NCBI GenBank assembly: GCA_903837285.1
Contig: CAILUD010000117.1
Span: 1 to 64,000, forward strand
Length of the DNA stretch: 64,000 nucleotides
Direction of reading: 5' to 3'
Origin: an uncultured Bacteroidota bacterium
GTDB lineage: Bacteria > Bacteroidota > Bacteroidia > Bacteroidales > GWA2-32-17
Position numbers and translations under genes: made by a program. How positions within the stretch are numbered: the stretch's first letter is position 1; each line of letters opens with the position of its first letter. Of this stretch, positions 8,546-18,400 are shown in pieces. The notes below the pieces were generated by a model. It did no database searches. It was not told the origin of the DNA and saw nothing but the letters and a program-made list of their open reading frames with translations.

Positions 8546-8906
8546 CAACATTGTAAGTAATTGAATGTAACCCCATACAAATTTCAATTTAAAAAGAAAG
8601 TCGAACACCTTTTGATTTATTTTTCTTAAATAAAAAGCATTCGAAACATTTTTTGTATAACAATATGTAAAATTTTATATGGTATGGGTGGTAAATTTAT
8701 TCATAATATCCCTATATGCTTTCAAATAGACATATTTATGGATAATTATTTGCGAAATTGAATAACTATAAAAATGAAAAATAGTTTGACTAAATTCAAT
8801 CAGCTATTGGATAGTTTTTTTACAAATCCCTAAAATTTGACTTTCCTACGAACCTTTACTAATGAAAATTAAAATGAATTTTTAAATTTAAAATCATTTA
8901 TTTATC
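8546..8906 (+). other. Non-coding stretch after tRNA-Ala
   Basis: About 360 bases of very A+T-rich DNA with no open frame of note. A weak long-distance inverted pair (CCCATAC near 8572 and GTATGGG near 8681) is the only structure seen. I found no repeat of the tRNA 3' end and no integrase, so there is no support for an integration site. The accessory-looking caspase operon starts just beyond it. Confidence 0.4.
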
Positions 8907-8914
8907 TATTTTTG
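8907..8914 (+). promoter_or_regulatory. Candidate promoter (-7 element) of the envelope caspase operon
   Basis: TATTTTTG matches TAnnTTTG and lies 21 bases before the first ATG of the operon. The -33 region is only T-rich. It overlaps the TTG at 8912 where a longer frame could begin, which argues for the ATG at 8936 as the true start. Confidence 0.45.
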
Positions 8915-8935
8915 TTAAAAAAAATACACTTGCAA

Positions 8936-9370
8936 ATGAATATATTCCCAAATATTAGATTGTTACTGATCTTAATACTTGTAATATTTTGCAGTTGTAA
9001 AAAAGAAAAAAATGGAAAATTTTTCCTTAAAGTTGTACCTCCCACAGATACAACAATAATAAAATTAAAAATAAATGATGTTGTTGGATTAGTTCCTATA
9101 GATAATAGCTTTCATCTTGTGGAAACTAGACTAGAGTTAACTTATGACCTGAAGAATGTCTTTATTTATAATCATTTCGCCGGTTCAGTATTTAATAATG
9201 TTACTGTAACTAGATATTTTGGAGAATTTGAAAAGAGTACAGAAGATAAGTATTATACTTTAATAATAAAATACAAGCATGAAACTTATATTAATTATGA
9301 CACGCAAGGTCAAGATTATGTCTGGTTAGATATTAGTGAAATTTCTCCTCCATTAAAACCTGATAATTAA
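8936..9370 (+). CDS. Small lipoprotein, first gene of the caspase operon
   Basis: Starts MNIFPNIRLLLILILVIFCSCKKEKN: a hydrophobic stretch ending in a lipobox (FCSC), so it should be lipidated and membrane anchored. The 144-residue mature protein is beta-rich (VPPTDTTIIKLKINDVVGLVPIDN) with no recognised domain. The stop overlaps the ATG of the next gene by one base (TAATG), a sign of coupled translation. A role as a partner of the outer-membrane proteins that follow is inference from position only. I do not recognise the family. Confidence 0.75.
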   Translation: MNIFPNIRLLLILILVIFCSCKKEKNGKFFLKVVPPTDTTIIKLKINDVVGLVPIDNSFHLVETRLELTYDLKNVFIYNHFAGSVFNNVTVTRYFGEFEKSTEDKYYTLIIKYKHETYINYDTQGQDYVWLDISEISPPLKPDN

Positions 9371-10032
9371 TGAAGATAAAATTTTTAATATTAATTCTTT
9401 CCGTTTTTACATTTACTGCCTTTTCTCAAGGATATCGTTTAACTCTTGGCAGCAGCAATTTATACTTCGAAAACTTCAGCAATCGTAAAATAATATTTAA
9501 TGGTTTAAATGCCGAATATACTTTTCTTTTTAATCGTTTAGGCTTAAGTCTTGAATGTGCATATTATTTGCCTAAAGCGTATTATGGGCAAATTGAGGCT
9601 GGACCTAGATATTCAGCTAATCAAACAATTCCCGTATATGTAAAAGGGAGCAGTCTTTTATGGGGAATAGGATTGACATTTGATATAATACATGCTAAAT
9701 CTCAGAAATTTAAATTGTATGCTTATTGCGGATATTCTGATTTTACACATTACGGAAAATATGACCCAGATCCTTTTGTAAAATTGTATGGTGGTAAAAG
9801 TACTGAAGGGGATGATGCTGGCGTGAAATATTTCGGAATAACAGGCCCTGACATTGGTATAGGGTGTGTTCTTAAAATTGGTAATTTGCCTGTTCATATT
9901 TCTATAAAACGCACGATTCACAAAGCAACACCTACTTGGGTTATCTCAGGCTATTTTGAAGGAAGTATTGGTATTGGATTTCCTATTCTTAAAAGTCCGC
10001 CTCCAACCGAAATTAAAAAATTAACTTATTAA
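9370..10032 (+). CDS. Outer-membrane beta-barrel-like protein (1)
   Basis: A signal peptide (MKIKFLILILSVFTFTAFSQ) precedes about 200 residues of alternating hydrophobic strands ending in aromatic residues (RLTLGSSNLYFENFSN; LLWGIGLTFDIIHA; FKLYAYCGYSDFTHYG; PVHISIKRTIHKA), as in small 8-strand outer-membrane barrels. No enzyme motif is seen. It starts within the stop codon of the lipoprotein gene and its own stop overlaps the next start by one base, so these genes are translated as a chain. Function unknown; the operon suggests an envelope complex with the caspase. Confidence 0.75.
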   Translation: MKIKFLILILSVFTFTAFSQGYRLTLGSSNLYFENFSNRKIIFNGLNAEYTFLFNRLGLSLECAYYLPKAYYGQIEAGPRYSANQTIPVYVKGSSLLWGIGLTFDIIHAKSQKFKLYAYCGYSDFTHYGKYDPDPFVKLYGGKSTEGDDAGVKYFGITGPDIGIGCVLKIGNLPVHISIKRTIHKATPTWVISGYFEGSIGIGFPILKSPPPTEIKKLTY

Positions 10033-10742
10033 TGAAAAACTGTCTGATTATCTTTATATCAATGATAAGTTTTGTGAGCTTTGCCCAGAAAACAGAATTT
10101 GGTATATTATATTCTCCCTATTTAATAAGCAAAATTACATTTGATAAAGATTATTTAATATTTGAGGACTGCTCATCTGTTTCAACTTTAAATAATAGGC
10201 AGTCAAAATTTTTCACAATACTTTCTACAGGTATATTTTTTAAATATAAAATACGCAATAAATATTTTCAAACAGAACTAAATTTTTTTGAATATAAATT
10301 TAAAACTATCACCAAAAATTATCAGTTTAGTTATAATAATATTCAAATTCCATTAATTATAGGATTTACGCCTAATCCGGGAAGGATGCTTAAGTTTCGA
10401 ATATACGGTGGGTTTAATAATAATATTGGAAAATTTTCGACGGGTTACTTAACTACCTATAAATCATTTTTAACAGATATTGAATATGAAAATTTTCTTG
10501 TAACTTCTGATAAATCCAGAAAAGAAGAAATGATGAATAAATTCAGCAGTTATTACATTAACATCATTGGAGGAATTGGCATTTCGCATTATGGTACTTC
10601 GCTTGATTTCCGAATGGAGAAAAACATTACTAACCTAAATAAAGTCCATTATGACTATAATGCCAATTTCAAAAGTTTTTTTATTTGTCGTTTTATTTTA
10701 AGCTTCAGACTCACCAATGTAAAAAAACAAAAACTATCTTAA
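10032..10742 (+). CDS. Outer-membrane beta-barrel-like protein (2)
   Basis: A signal peptide (MKNCLIIFISMISFVSFAQ) and a mature part rich in amphipathic strands (FKYKIRNKYFQTELNFFEYKF; QIPLIIGFTPN; LKFRIYGGFNNNIG; RFILSFRLTNV) look like a PorT/outer-membrane-barrel fold (OMP_b-brl). It is 236 residues long and not obviously a copy of the preceding barrel. The start overlaps the previous stop by one base; the next gene begins one base after its stop. No function can be named. Confidence 0.75.
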   Translation: MKNCLIIFISMISFVSFAQKTEFGILYSPYLISKITFDKDYLIFEDCSSVSTLNNRQSKFFTILSTGIFFKYKIRNKYFQTELNFFEYKFKTITKNYQFSYNNIQIPLIIGFTPNPGRMLKFRIYGGFNNNIGKFSTGYLTTYKSFLTDIEYENFLVTSDKSRKEEMMNKFSSYYINIIGGIGISHYGTSLDFRMEKNITNLNKVHYDYNANFKSFFICRFILSFRLTNVKKQKLS

Positions 10743-10743
10743 A

Positions 10744-11703
10744 ATGAGAGTCTTAATATTTTGCACTTTGTTTTTTATGATATTGTTTTCATGTAAAAAA
10801 GTAAATCGTGAATTGGTGGAGGAAAGATATTCTGTTGGAATTGTTTCTACAGAAGTGATAAGTTATACATCAACAAAAGCAGTAATAAAAGTGCGTTTTT
10901 TTGTGTTAGACTCCCGCAATAATGGCAAACTTATTTTAGAAAATATTTCAAATAACATATTTCCTGAATTCGATGATTTAACTTTAGATAGTGTTAATAG
11001 AATTACAACACCATTTAAAGGCAATTCTTCTGTGGCGATACTAGTCACAGACAAGTACTATAAAATATCCTATGAGTCTTTTAATTACGAATCTTATATT
11101 AGAAAAATTTTACGTTCCTGTGCTCCTACTAATGAAGTACTACTTTCTGAAGTTGGATTAAAATCAGATGTATTAAGTATAATAAATCCCGGTTTTACAA
11201 GAAATGCACTTGAATTAGATTTACCTTTGGCAGAAATGATGAATAATAATGACTATTATGAACCTATAGACTCACTATTTCTATGCAAGGCTATTGATTC
11301 ACTAATTAATTATATGAACAATAATGGGGACTGTCAAAACAAAAACATAATTATTTTTGGAGGTGAAAATTCAGGATATTATGAACAATTCTATGATTTA
11401 AATTTATTGTATAATAAAGCTATTTTGAACAATGTTACTTTTCATGATTTTGGATATGGTCAATTATCACCTATAACCGGCGGGGTACAATCAGGTTCAT
11501 TAAATTTGCTTTTAATGGGGAGTCGCCTAAACGATATAATGACTGGAAATTTTGAGTGCTTTGAATCAGTATGGACAGATTCTGTTATCTTCAATCACTT
11601 TCAGAGCGGTGGAACTTATAGCAATAGTTTTAAAATAAAGCTTACTACCAACTACGAAACAATAGAAGTGCCTATTAAATTTAGTTATTATATAAAACCA
11701 TAA
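10744..11703 (+). CDS. Lipoprotein with a degenerate von Willebrand A-like domain
   Basis: A lipoprotein signal (ILFSCKKVN) leads into 319 residues. From about 95 the order of segments follows a von Willebrand factor A fold: a first strand SVAILVTDKYY where DxSxS would be expected, a helix SYESYIRKILRSC, a helix LCKAIDSLINYMNN, a strand KNIIIFGGENS where a TDG strand would stand, then a helix and strand NNVTFHDFGYG. The metal-site residues are not conserved, so this is a fold-level suggestion. It lies between the barrel genes and the caspase gene in one coupled operon, and could be a surface adaptor for them. Confidence 0.65.
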   Translation: MRVLIFCTLFFMILFSCKKVNRELVEERYSVGIVSTEVISYTSTKAVIKVRFFVLDSRNNGKLILENISNNIFPEFDDLTLDSVNRITTPFKGNSSVAILVTDKYYKISYESFNYESYIRKILRSCAPTNEVLLSEVGLKSDVLSIINPGFTRNALELDLPLAEMMNNNDYYEPIDSLFLCKAIDSLINYMNNNGDCQNKNIIIFGGENSGYYEQFYDLNLLYNKAILNNVTFHDFGYGQLSPITGGVQSGSLNLLLMGSRLNDIMTGNFECFESVWTDSVIFNHFQSGGTYSNSFKIKLTTNYETIEVPIKFSYYIKP

Positions 11704-11707
11704 TTAT

Positions 11708-14700
11708 ATGAAATTTAGGCATTTCATTTTCTTTATTTTGTTATTTGTTGTTGAAATACAGCCATGTCATAGTCAAAATCCTGAGCTTACATTACAAACA
11801 GGACATTCTTCTGAAATTTCTACTTTTGCATTTAGTTACGACGGCAAATACCTAGCAAGTTCAGGGAAAGATAATATAATAATAATATGGGACTTTCAAT
11901 TAGGCAAACAAATTAAAATTCTAAAAGGCCATCACCAGAGCATTAATTCAATACATTTTTTAAATAAAGGCTATAACATTATATCAGCTGGTGATGATGG
12001 TCAAATAATATACTGGGACATATATACTGGAAAAGTTAAGCAAATATTACAATTGCAAAAACCTGTTTTATCTTTTGATATTAGTGATAATGATTCATTG
12101 TTAATTGCAACCGGACTATTTCCTGAAGTTAAATGTTGGAAAATAAAAGACAGTTTGGTTGTTTATAAAAGCATACAAGTTGCAAATATTATTAACAATA
12201 ACAATCATGAAACAGAGCAAGTAAACGACAAAAATAAAACTAAAATAAAGCCTCAATTAGTTTGCCCCTCAATAACTTTTGGCGCTTCATGTAATGATTT
12301 TTTTGTGTCACGTGCGTTTTACAAAAAAGGCAGTCGCCTAAATTGTTTGGATATAAGAGCCATGAGTATAGATGAAAAGAAGAAAGATACTCTTCTTTTT
12401 AGAGCGAATTTTATCAATTACCTTAAAAATGATTCTTTATTATTTTGTTCAACTACACCATCAAGTATAACAATATATAGTGTGCCAAAAAAGAAGATAA
12501 TTCTTTTCCGACCAGGTGAGTTTAAAAAATTGAATTTCATTAGTATTTCTTCTAATTCAAATGATTCATTAATAGCTGCAGTAAATGAAGATGGGCTTAT
12601 CTATTTTTGGAATATGTCAGGACACTTCATTGAGCCTATTAAAAATCCTAACAGTAAGTATACTGCTATTTGCTTTCATCCTTTTAAAAAAGAAATAATT
12701 GTAACTGGCAATAAAAATGGGGTTATTACTATATTAAATGTTGAGAATTGGAAAGTTATAAGAGAACTAGAGACAGAGATGGCACCTCTTACAAACCTCT
12801 GTGTTAATAAGAGTGGAAATGCAATTGCTGTTACTGGAAATAATAACATTATTACAACATTTAATCTTGGAAGCAAAGTTAGTATTACTCGTTTTTCAAA
12901 TCCGAAAGGAAAAATTAACGGTATTCATTTTATTTCTGATTCAACACTTATTTCTGCAGGTTCAGACAATAAAATATGTTTCTGGGATATTAATAATAGT
13001 TCTGTTAAAAAAATCAAAGGGAACCGAAGTCCTAAACTTATTAACGGTGTTTTAAACGCTCCTTTATATTCCCTTTTTCTAAATTCATTAACTTCTTTTT
13101 TCTTTGCCAATAAATTTATTTTAGGACACGATGAATCTCTTGACGTAACAGCGTTATCAGATGATAATGCTTTGTTTGCTACAGGTGGCAAAGGATTTAA
13201 TAAGGGCATCTTTAATCAATTTTTTATTCCAAGAATATTTCCAATTCACATTATTGATCCAATAAGAAAGAAAAAAACAGCCAAACTAAAAGCGCACTAT
13301 CTATCTATTAACGACATTTCAATTAATAACAACCATTCATTAATTGCAAGTTGCGGAAAAGATTATGAGCAAGGAGTTATTGATTCATCTTTTGCAATGC
13401 TTATACCAATAGTAGGACAGTACAAGATAATAAAGGCATTTGCTAATAAAAAACTTATGTTTCCGATATACAACTCACTTAAAATATGGAATACAGATAA
13501 TAACAAACTATTTAAAACATTCCATTTACCTTCTGAAGTTAGGAACCTTTTGTTTAGCCCTAAGAATGATATTTTAGTATTATTGGATGATAAAGAGAAC
13601 ATTGTTATTTTAGATTATAAAACTGATAGTATTAAAAAAGTAGCATATGGAAATGGACCCCTACTATTTCAACCAGATGGAAAATCAATTTATTTTCAAG
13701 GCAAAATCAACTCTCTAATGCAATTTGATTTAAAAAACAATAAAACCATAATTGAATTTAAAGGGCACAATGACTCCATATCCTCGGCAGCATTGTTTCC
13801 AGATGGGAAACGACTTGCAACTACATCATTGGATGGCTCTTTGAAAGTATGGGATGTTGCAAGTGGAAAAGAAATCGTAACAATGTATGCATTAATTAGC
13901 AGCGATTTCATAATTAAAACGCCTGATTACTTTTATTATGCAACTAAAAATGCTAAAAAAGAAATAGGATTTACATTTGGCATTAAATTTTATCCATTCG
14001 AGCAATTTGATCTTCAATATAACCGCCCAGATATTGTTCTTGCAAGGTTGGGTATAGCATCTAAAGAGTTGATAAAAGCATATTACCAGGCTTATAATAA
14101 AAGATTAAAGAAAATGGGGTTTTCAGAAGATATGTTCGAAAGCGATTTTCATTTGCCTGAAGTAACCATTCTTAATGTCGATAAATTACCATTAAATACT
14201 GATAATTCGCAATTTTCATTTTCTGTTAATGCAATCGATAGTAAATATAACCTTAATAGAATAAGCGTGTGGGTTAACAATGTTCCTCTATATGGTGTTA
14301 ATGGTGTAAATCTTAGGCCATTTCAAATAAATTCAACAGAAAAAGAAATAACAGTTGATTTATCACAGGGAATAAATAAAATTCAGATATCATGCTTAAA
14401 TGAAAAAGGTGTTGAATCGCTAAAAGAATCATTCGAGATTAATTATCAGCCACAAAAAATTAGAAAGCCGAATTTGTATATTGTTGCCATAGGAGCATCG
14501 GAATATCAGAATAAAGAATGGAATTTAACTTATGCAGCTAAAGACGCCAATGATTTCTCTGAATTATTTAATCAACAAAAAAACTTTTACGAAAATATTT
14601 ATACGAACAAAATAACAAATCAAGAAGTCACTGTTGAGAATATTAGAAATATAAAACAAAAACTAAAATTAAGTAAGGTTGATGATGTTGTTATAATATT

Positions 14701-15298
14701 TTATGCAGGTCATGGTTTGTTAGATGACAGCCTTGATTACTATATGGCCACATATAATATTAATTTTAATAAACCAAGTGAGAATGGATTAAAATATGAT
14801 GATTTAGACATTTTGTTAGATTCTATTCCTTCGCGTAATAAAATTCTGTTTATTGACGCTTGCCATTCTGGAGAAGTTGATAAAGAAAGCAGTCAAGAGT
14901 TAGTTACAGAAAATATTGTTGAAAAAGACATTGTATTTAGGGGCGTTAAACCACGAGGATATAATACACTGTCAAATATTGGTTATAATAATTCATTCGA
15001 ATTAATGAAAGATATGTTTTCTGATATTAGAAAAGGAACTGGTGCTATAGTTGTTTCTTCTGCAGGTGGTGGCGAATTTGCTTTTGAAGGAGAAATTTGG
15101 AAAAATGGAGTATTTACATATTCTATGGTAAATGGATTAAATTCTTTTATGGCTGATGAAAATAACGACAAAAAAATTACAATTTCTGAATTACAAAATC
15201 ATATTCTTAAAAAAGTTCAATTTTTAACAAATGGTAAACAAAAACCAACTATAAGGCAAGAAAATATTGATAATGATTTTGTTATTTGGAATAAATAA
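11708..15298 (+). CDS. Secreted WD40-repeat caspase-like protease (peptidase C14)
   Basis: The signal peptide MKFRHFIFFILLFVVEIQPCHS is followed by about 700 residues of WD40 blades (for example DGKYLASSGKDNIIIIWD, GYNIISAGDDGQIIYWD, DGKRLATTSLDGSLKVWD), a linker, an Ig-like segment at about 815-915, and a C-terminal caspase domain from about 920. The catalytic pair is intact: His1002 in FYAGHG and Cys1052 in IDACHSG. The family cleaves peptide bonds after basic or acidic residues; the target here is unknown. Being exported makes it differ from cytoplasmic defence caspases. It is the last gene of a five-gene operon, 4 bases after the vWA-like lipoprotein, and is followed by a hairpin terminator. 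Confidence 0.9.
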   Translation: MKFRHFIFFILLFVVEIQPCHSQNPELTLQTGHSSEISTFAFSYDGKYLASSGKDNIIIIWDFQLGKQIKILKGHHQSINSIHFLNKGYNIISAGDDGQIIYWDIYTGKVKQILQLQKPVLSFDISDNDSLLIATGLFPEVKCWKIKDSLVVYKSIQVANIINNNNHETEQVNDKNKTKIKPQLVCPSITFGASCNDFFVSRAFYKKGSRLNCLDIRAMSIDEKKKDTLLFRANFINYLKNDSLLFCSTTPSSITIYSVPKKKIILFRPGEFKKLNFISISSNSNDSLIAAVNEDGLIYFWNMSGHFIEPIKNPNSKYTAICFHPFKKEIIVTGNKNGVITILNVENWKVIRELETEMAPLTNLCVNKSGNAIAVTGNNNIITTFNLGSKVSITRFSNPKGKINGIHFISDSTLISAGSDNKICFWDINNSSVKKIKGNRSPKLINGVLNAPLYSLFLNSLTSFFFANKFILGHDESLDVTALSDDNALFATGGKGFNKGIFNQFFIPRIFPIHIIDPIRKKKTAKLKAHYLSINDISINNNHSLIASCGKDYEQGVIDSSFAMLIPIVGQYKIIKAFANKKLMFPIYNSLKIWNTDNNKLFKTFHLPSEVRNLLFSPKNDILVLLDDKENIVILDYKTDSIKKVAYGNGPLLFQPDGKSIYFQGKINSLMQFDLKNNKTIIEFKGHNDSISSAALFPDGKRLATTSLDGSLKVWDVASGKEIVTMYALISSDFIIKTPDYFYYATKNAKKEIGFTFGIKFYPFEQFDLQYNRPDIVLARLGIASKELIKAYYQAYNKRLKKMGFSEDMFESDFHLPEVTILNVDKLPLNTDNSQFSFSVNAIDSKYNLNRISVWVNNVPLYGVNGVNLRPFQINSTEKEITVDLSQGINKIQISCLNEKGVESLKESFEINYQPQKIRKPNLYIVAIGASEYQNKEWNLTYAAKDANDFSELFNQQKNFYENIYTNKITNQEVTVENIRNIKQKLKLSKVDDVVIIFYAGHGLLDDSLDYYMATYNINFNKPSENGLKYDDLDILLDSIPSRNKILFIDACHSGEVDKESSQELVTENIVEKDIVFRGVKPRGYNTLSNIGYNNSFELMKDMFSDIRKGTGAIVVSSAGGGEFAFEGEIWKNGVFTYSMVNGLNSFMADENNDKKITISELQNHILKKVQFLTNGKQKPTIRQENIDNDFVIWNK

Positions 15299-15394
15299 TC
15301 TTTTAGATTAATACATTTTACAAATCCTTTCGATATCCTTAATAATTAACTCTTTTTCTGTGTTCGACTTTTGTGCTGTCTGCTCCACTAAGTA

Positions 15395-15436
15395 GCTAAT
15401 TATTAAAATAAGGAATAATTAGCGTTTCGTTTTTTA
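15395..15436 (+). terminator. Terminator of the caspase operon
   Basis: The 10-bp perfect stem GCTAATTATT / AATAATTAGC with a 9-base loop is followed by a T-rich tail (GTTTCGTTTTTTA) on the plus strand. The stem is A+T-rich, so it may be modest in strength. It lies between two convergent genes and may act for both. Confidence 0.55.
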
Positions 15437-18400
15437 TTCCACCAACACAAACGCTGCCCAGTAATAAGGATCGTATTTACCTCTCATTACTTTTTGTGTT
15501 TCAGTAAAAGCTAATCTGATATCTTTTTGTTTTAAGAGTTTTGTGTAAAATGTTTCCATAAACTCTACGGTTTCTTTATCGGGAACCTGCCATAAACTCA
15601 TAACAATAAACTTTACTCCTGCCATTTTAAAAGCCCGTTGTAAGCCATAAACTCCTTCGCTACCCTTTATGTCGCCTAAGCCTGTTTCGCATGCAGAGAG
15701 AACAACAAGTTCTGTATTTCTCATATTAATGTTAGATACTTCATAAGCAGTTAATACGCCCTCATTGTCTGTTCTTCCCCAATCTTCTGACCATATTTTG
15801 TTCGCTCCAGCAAAGACTAACCCCGAACGCATCATAGGATTTTTATTCTCAACAAACATCCAGTTACCAAAACCGGAACTCCCACGAAATGCAACAAGTC
15901 CAGTATCTGCTTTTATGTCATTTTTTATTTGCTTTCGAATTTGTTCAGGATCGGGATAGAAAAAGCCATGTGTAGCAATATGCAAAATACTCGGTTGAAT
16001 AACACTATCGTTATATAGTTCTTTAAACTTATCTTCCTTTGCTTCTTTGTTTGAAAATGATTGGTATGTAACTTTATTCTTTTTAAATTGTTTTTCAATT
16101 ATTTCTTTTTCATTAAGAGTGCCAGGTAAATACTGCCACAGTTCTTGTTTAATAGTATCAGGATTATAATTAATACCACCAAATATTGCAGCGATTAAAT
16201 AGCTCTCTTTTTTAACTTCTTTTGAATTTAATATTTTCCCGGTGGTACTTAGTTGTTGCAAACTGTATTTATCGAAAAGCATTTGGTTTTCATTGCCAAG
16301 AGCAGCAAAAGAAATTTTATTAAGTACTCCAACCGGCGCAAAATAAACTGTTTTTATTCCTGAAAGATATTGTTCAAGTGGCTGCCAAATTAATTTATAA
16401 AGTTCATTATTTACAATCTTATTTGTTCCGTACAATTTTAAAACCTTTTGAAAATCGCTTCCTCCATACAAATCCAATACATTCTGTAATTGATGATCCT
16501 CAAATAATTTTATTGACTCAGGTTTTTTACTATCAGGTCTGATTAATAATGCAGCATATATTGTAGTATCATTGTTTTTCCCCTGAGTAAAATTAACAAA
16601 CTCAATTGCTGCTTCGCCAGGCTTAAGGTTTTTCTGAACATCTTCCCATTTGTAGCTGAATAGGTTTTGGATATTAGCAAATTCTGATGATAACTTTACC
16701 AGTTTTCGTTCCTGTTCGTTGGCTGCTTTTTCTAGAGAATCTATATTTTGATTCCTTTCTTCCATCGGTATACCTTGAAGTAAAGATATTTGATTTCTGA
16801 GTTGTTTTAAAAGAAAATATGCATTTTTTACTGTTGTATCAGTACTATTATAAACAACATCAAGAATACCTTGTGTACTTTTTAACAAAAGTCCTTTCAA
16901 AATAAGCTCATTATTGTAACAAATTCCAGAAAGTGTATCAGTTTGTTTTGGATAATTTAAATTAAAAGAATGTATATCATTAAAAATAGTTTTTGATTTT
17001 TCAAAATACAGTTCTTTATCCTTTTCACTTAAAATGCTAAAATTTTCCTGTAAGAGATTAATTGTTATTTTTTTTGATTTCAACAATAGAGGATAAGCTT
17101 CCTTTGGTTTATTTAATTTTAAATATGATTTTGCTAGAATTGGATATTGTGACGCTAAAGTTGATTTATTGCCTAATTCTTCAAATTTCTTTAACGACCT
17201 TTCAAGATATGCGTTGGCAGACAATAACTTACCCTGCTTGTCTTCAAATTCACCAAGATTCATTAAACAGGTTGCTATTTGCAATTTGTTAACAGTCTCT
17301 TCGGCTATTAATAGTGATTTCTCAACAGACAATTTAGCAGTATGAAAATCTCCTTGGTAAGACTTCATTAAACCAATATTACTTAAACCGTAAGCAGTTC
17401 CAACTTTATCGTCTATTCCTTCCGATATTTCTAATGCTTTTTCAAAATATGACAAAGCAACTTGATAATTTTTTTGATTACCATTTACGGCAGCAATATT
17501 CATTAAACAATTTGAAATTCCTAGTTTTTCGCCTATTTCTTCCGCAATTATTAAAGATTTTTCATAATATGTTAAAGCGGCTAAATTATTGCCAAGCTCA
17601 CTGGCTACATCACCAAGAGCTCTTAAACTCACGATAATTCCAGGTTTATTTCCTTTTTTATCAGCTATAGATAATGATCTTTCAAAAAAAGATATGGCAG
17701 CAATGTAATTGGCTTTATCATAAGCAACACTTCCTAAATTTTGCAAACATTTTGAAACAATTAATTCATCACCTATTTCTTCGTTTATTTTTAAGGACTT
17801 TTCATAATTACAGATAGCTGCAGGATAATTGCTTTGTCTCTGATTTAAACTACCTATATTTATTAAAGAACCAACTATTCCTCTTTTATCGTTTAATTCT
17901 TCACATATTTTTAATGATCTTTCATAATAGGATATAGCTTCAATATAATTACTTTGTCTAGCTTCAACAAGACCTAAATTATTTAAGCAACCTGAAATTC
18001 CTAATTTATCACCTCTAATTTCGCTTACTTTTAATGATCTCTCATAATAAGATATAGCAGCAGGATAATTCCCTTGATTCATTTCAACATTACCAAGATT
18101 CATTAAAGATTTTGCACTACTTGATTTATCGCCAAGTTCTTCACTAATTTTTAATGATCTTTCATAGTATTTTTTTGCAACAGAATAATTACCAAAACTC
18201 AATTCGTTCATTCCAAGTGCTTCTAAACTTGATAATATGCCTGATTTGTCGCCAAGTTCTTCGCTTATCTTTAATGATTTTTCAAAATACGAAATTGCCA
18301 ACGGAAGATTACTTTGATTCTTTGCGATAAGTCCTAAAAAAACTAAACATTTTGATATAACTAATTTATCATTAACTACCTCACCTATTTTTATGGATTT

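Noticed and set aside
8911-8935. TTG start of the first gene in the caspase operon
   Set aside because: The codon lies inside the TATTTTTG promoter element, and the ATG at 8936 gives a normal lipoprotein signal.
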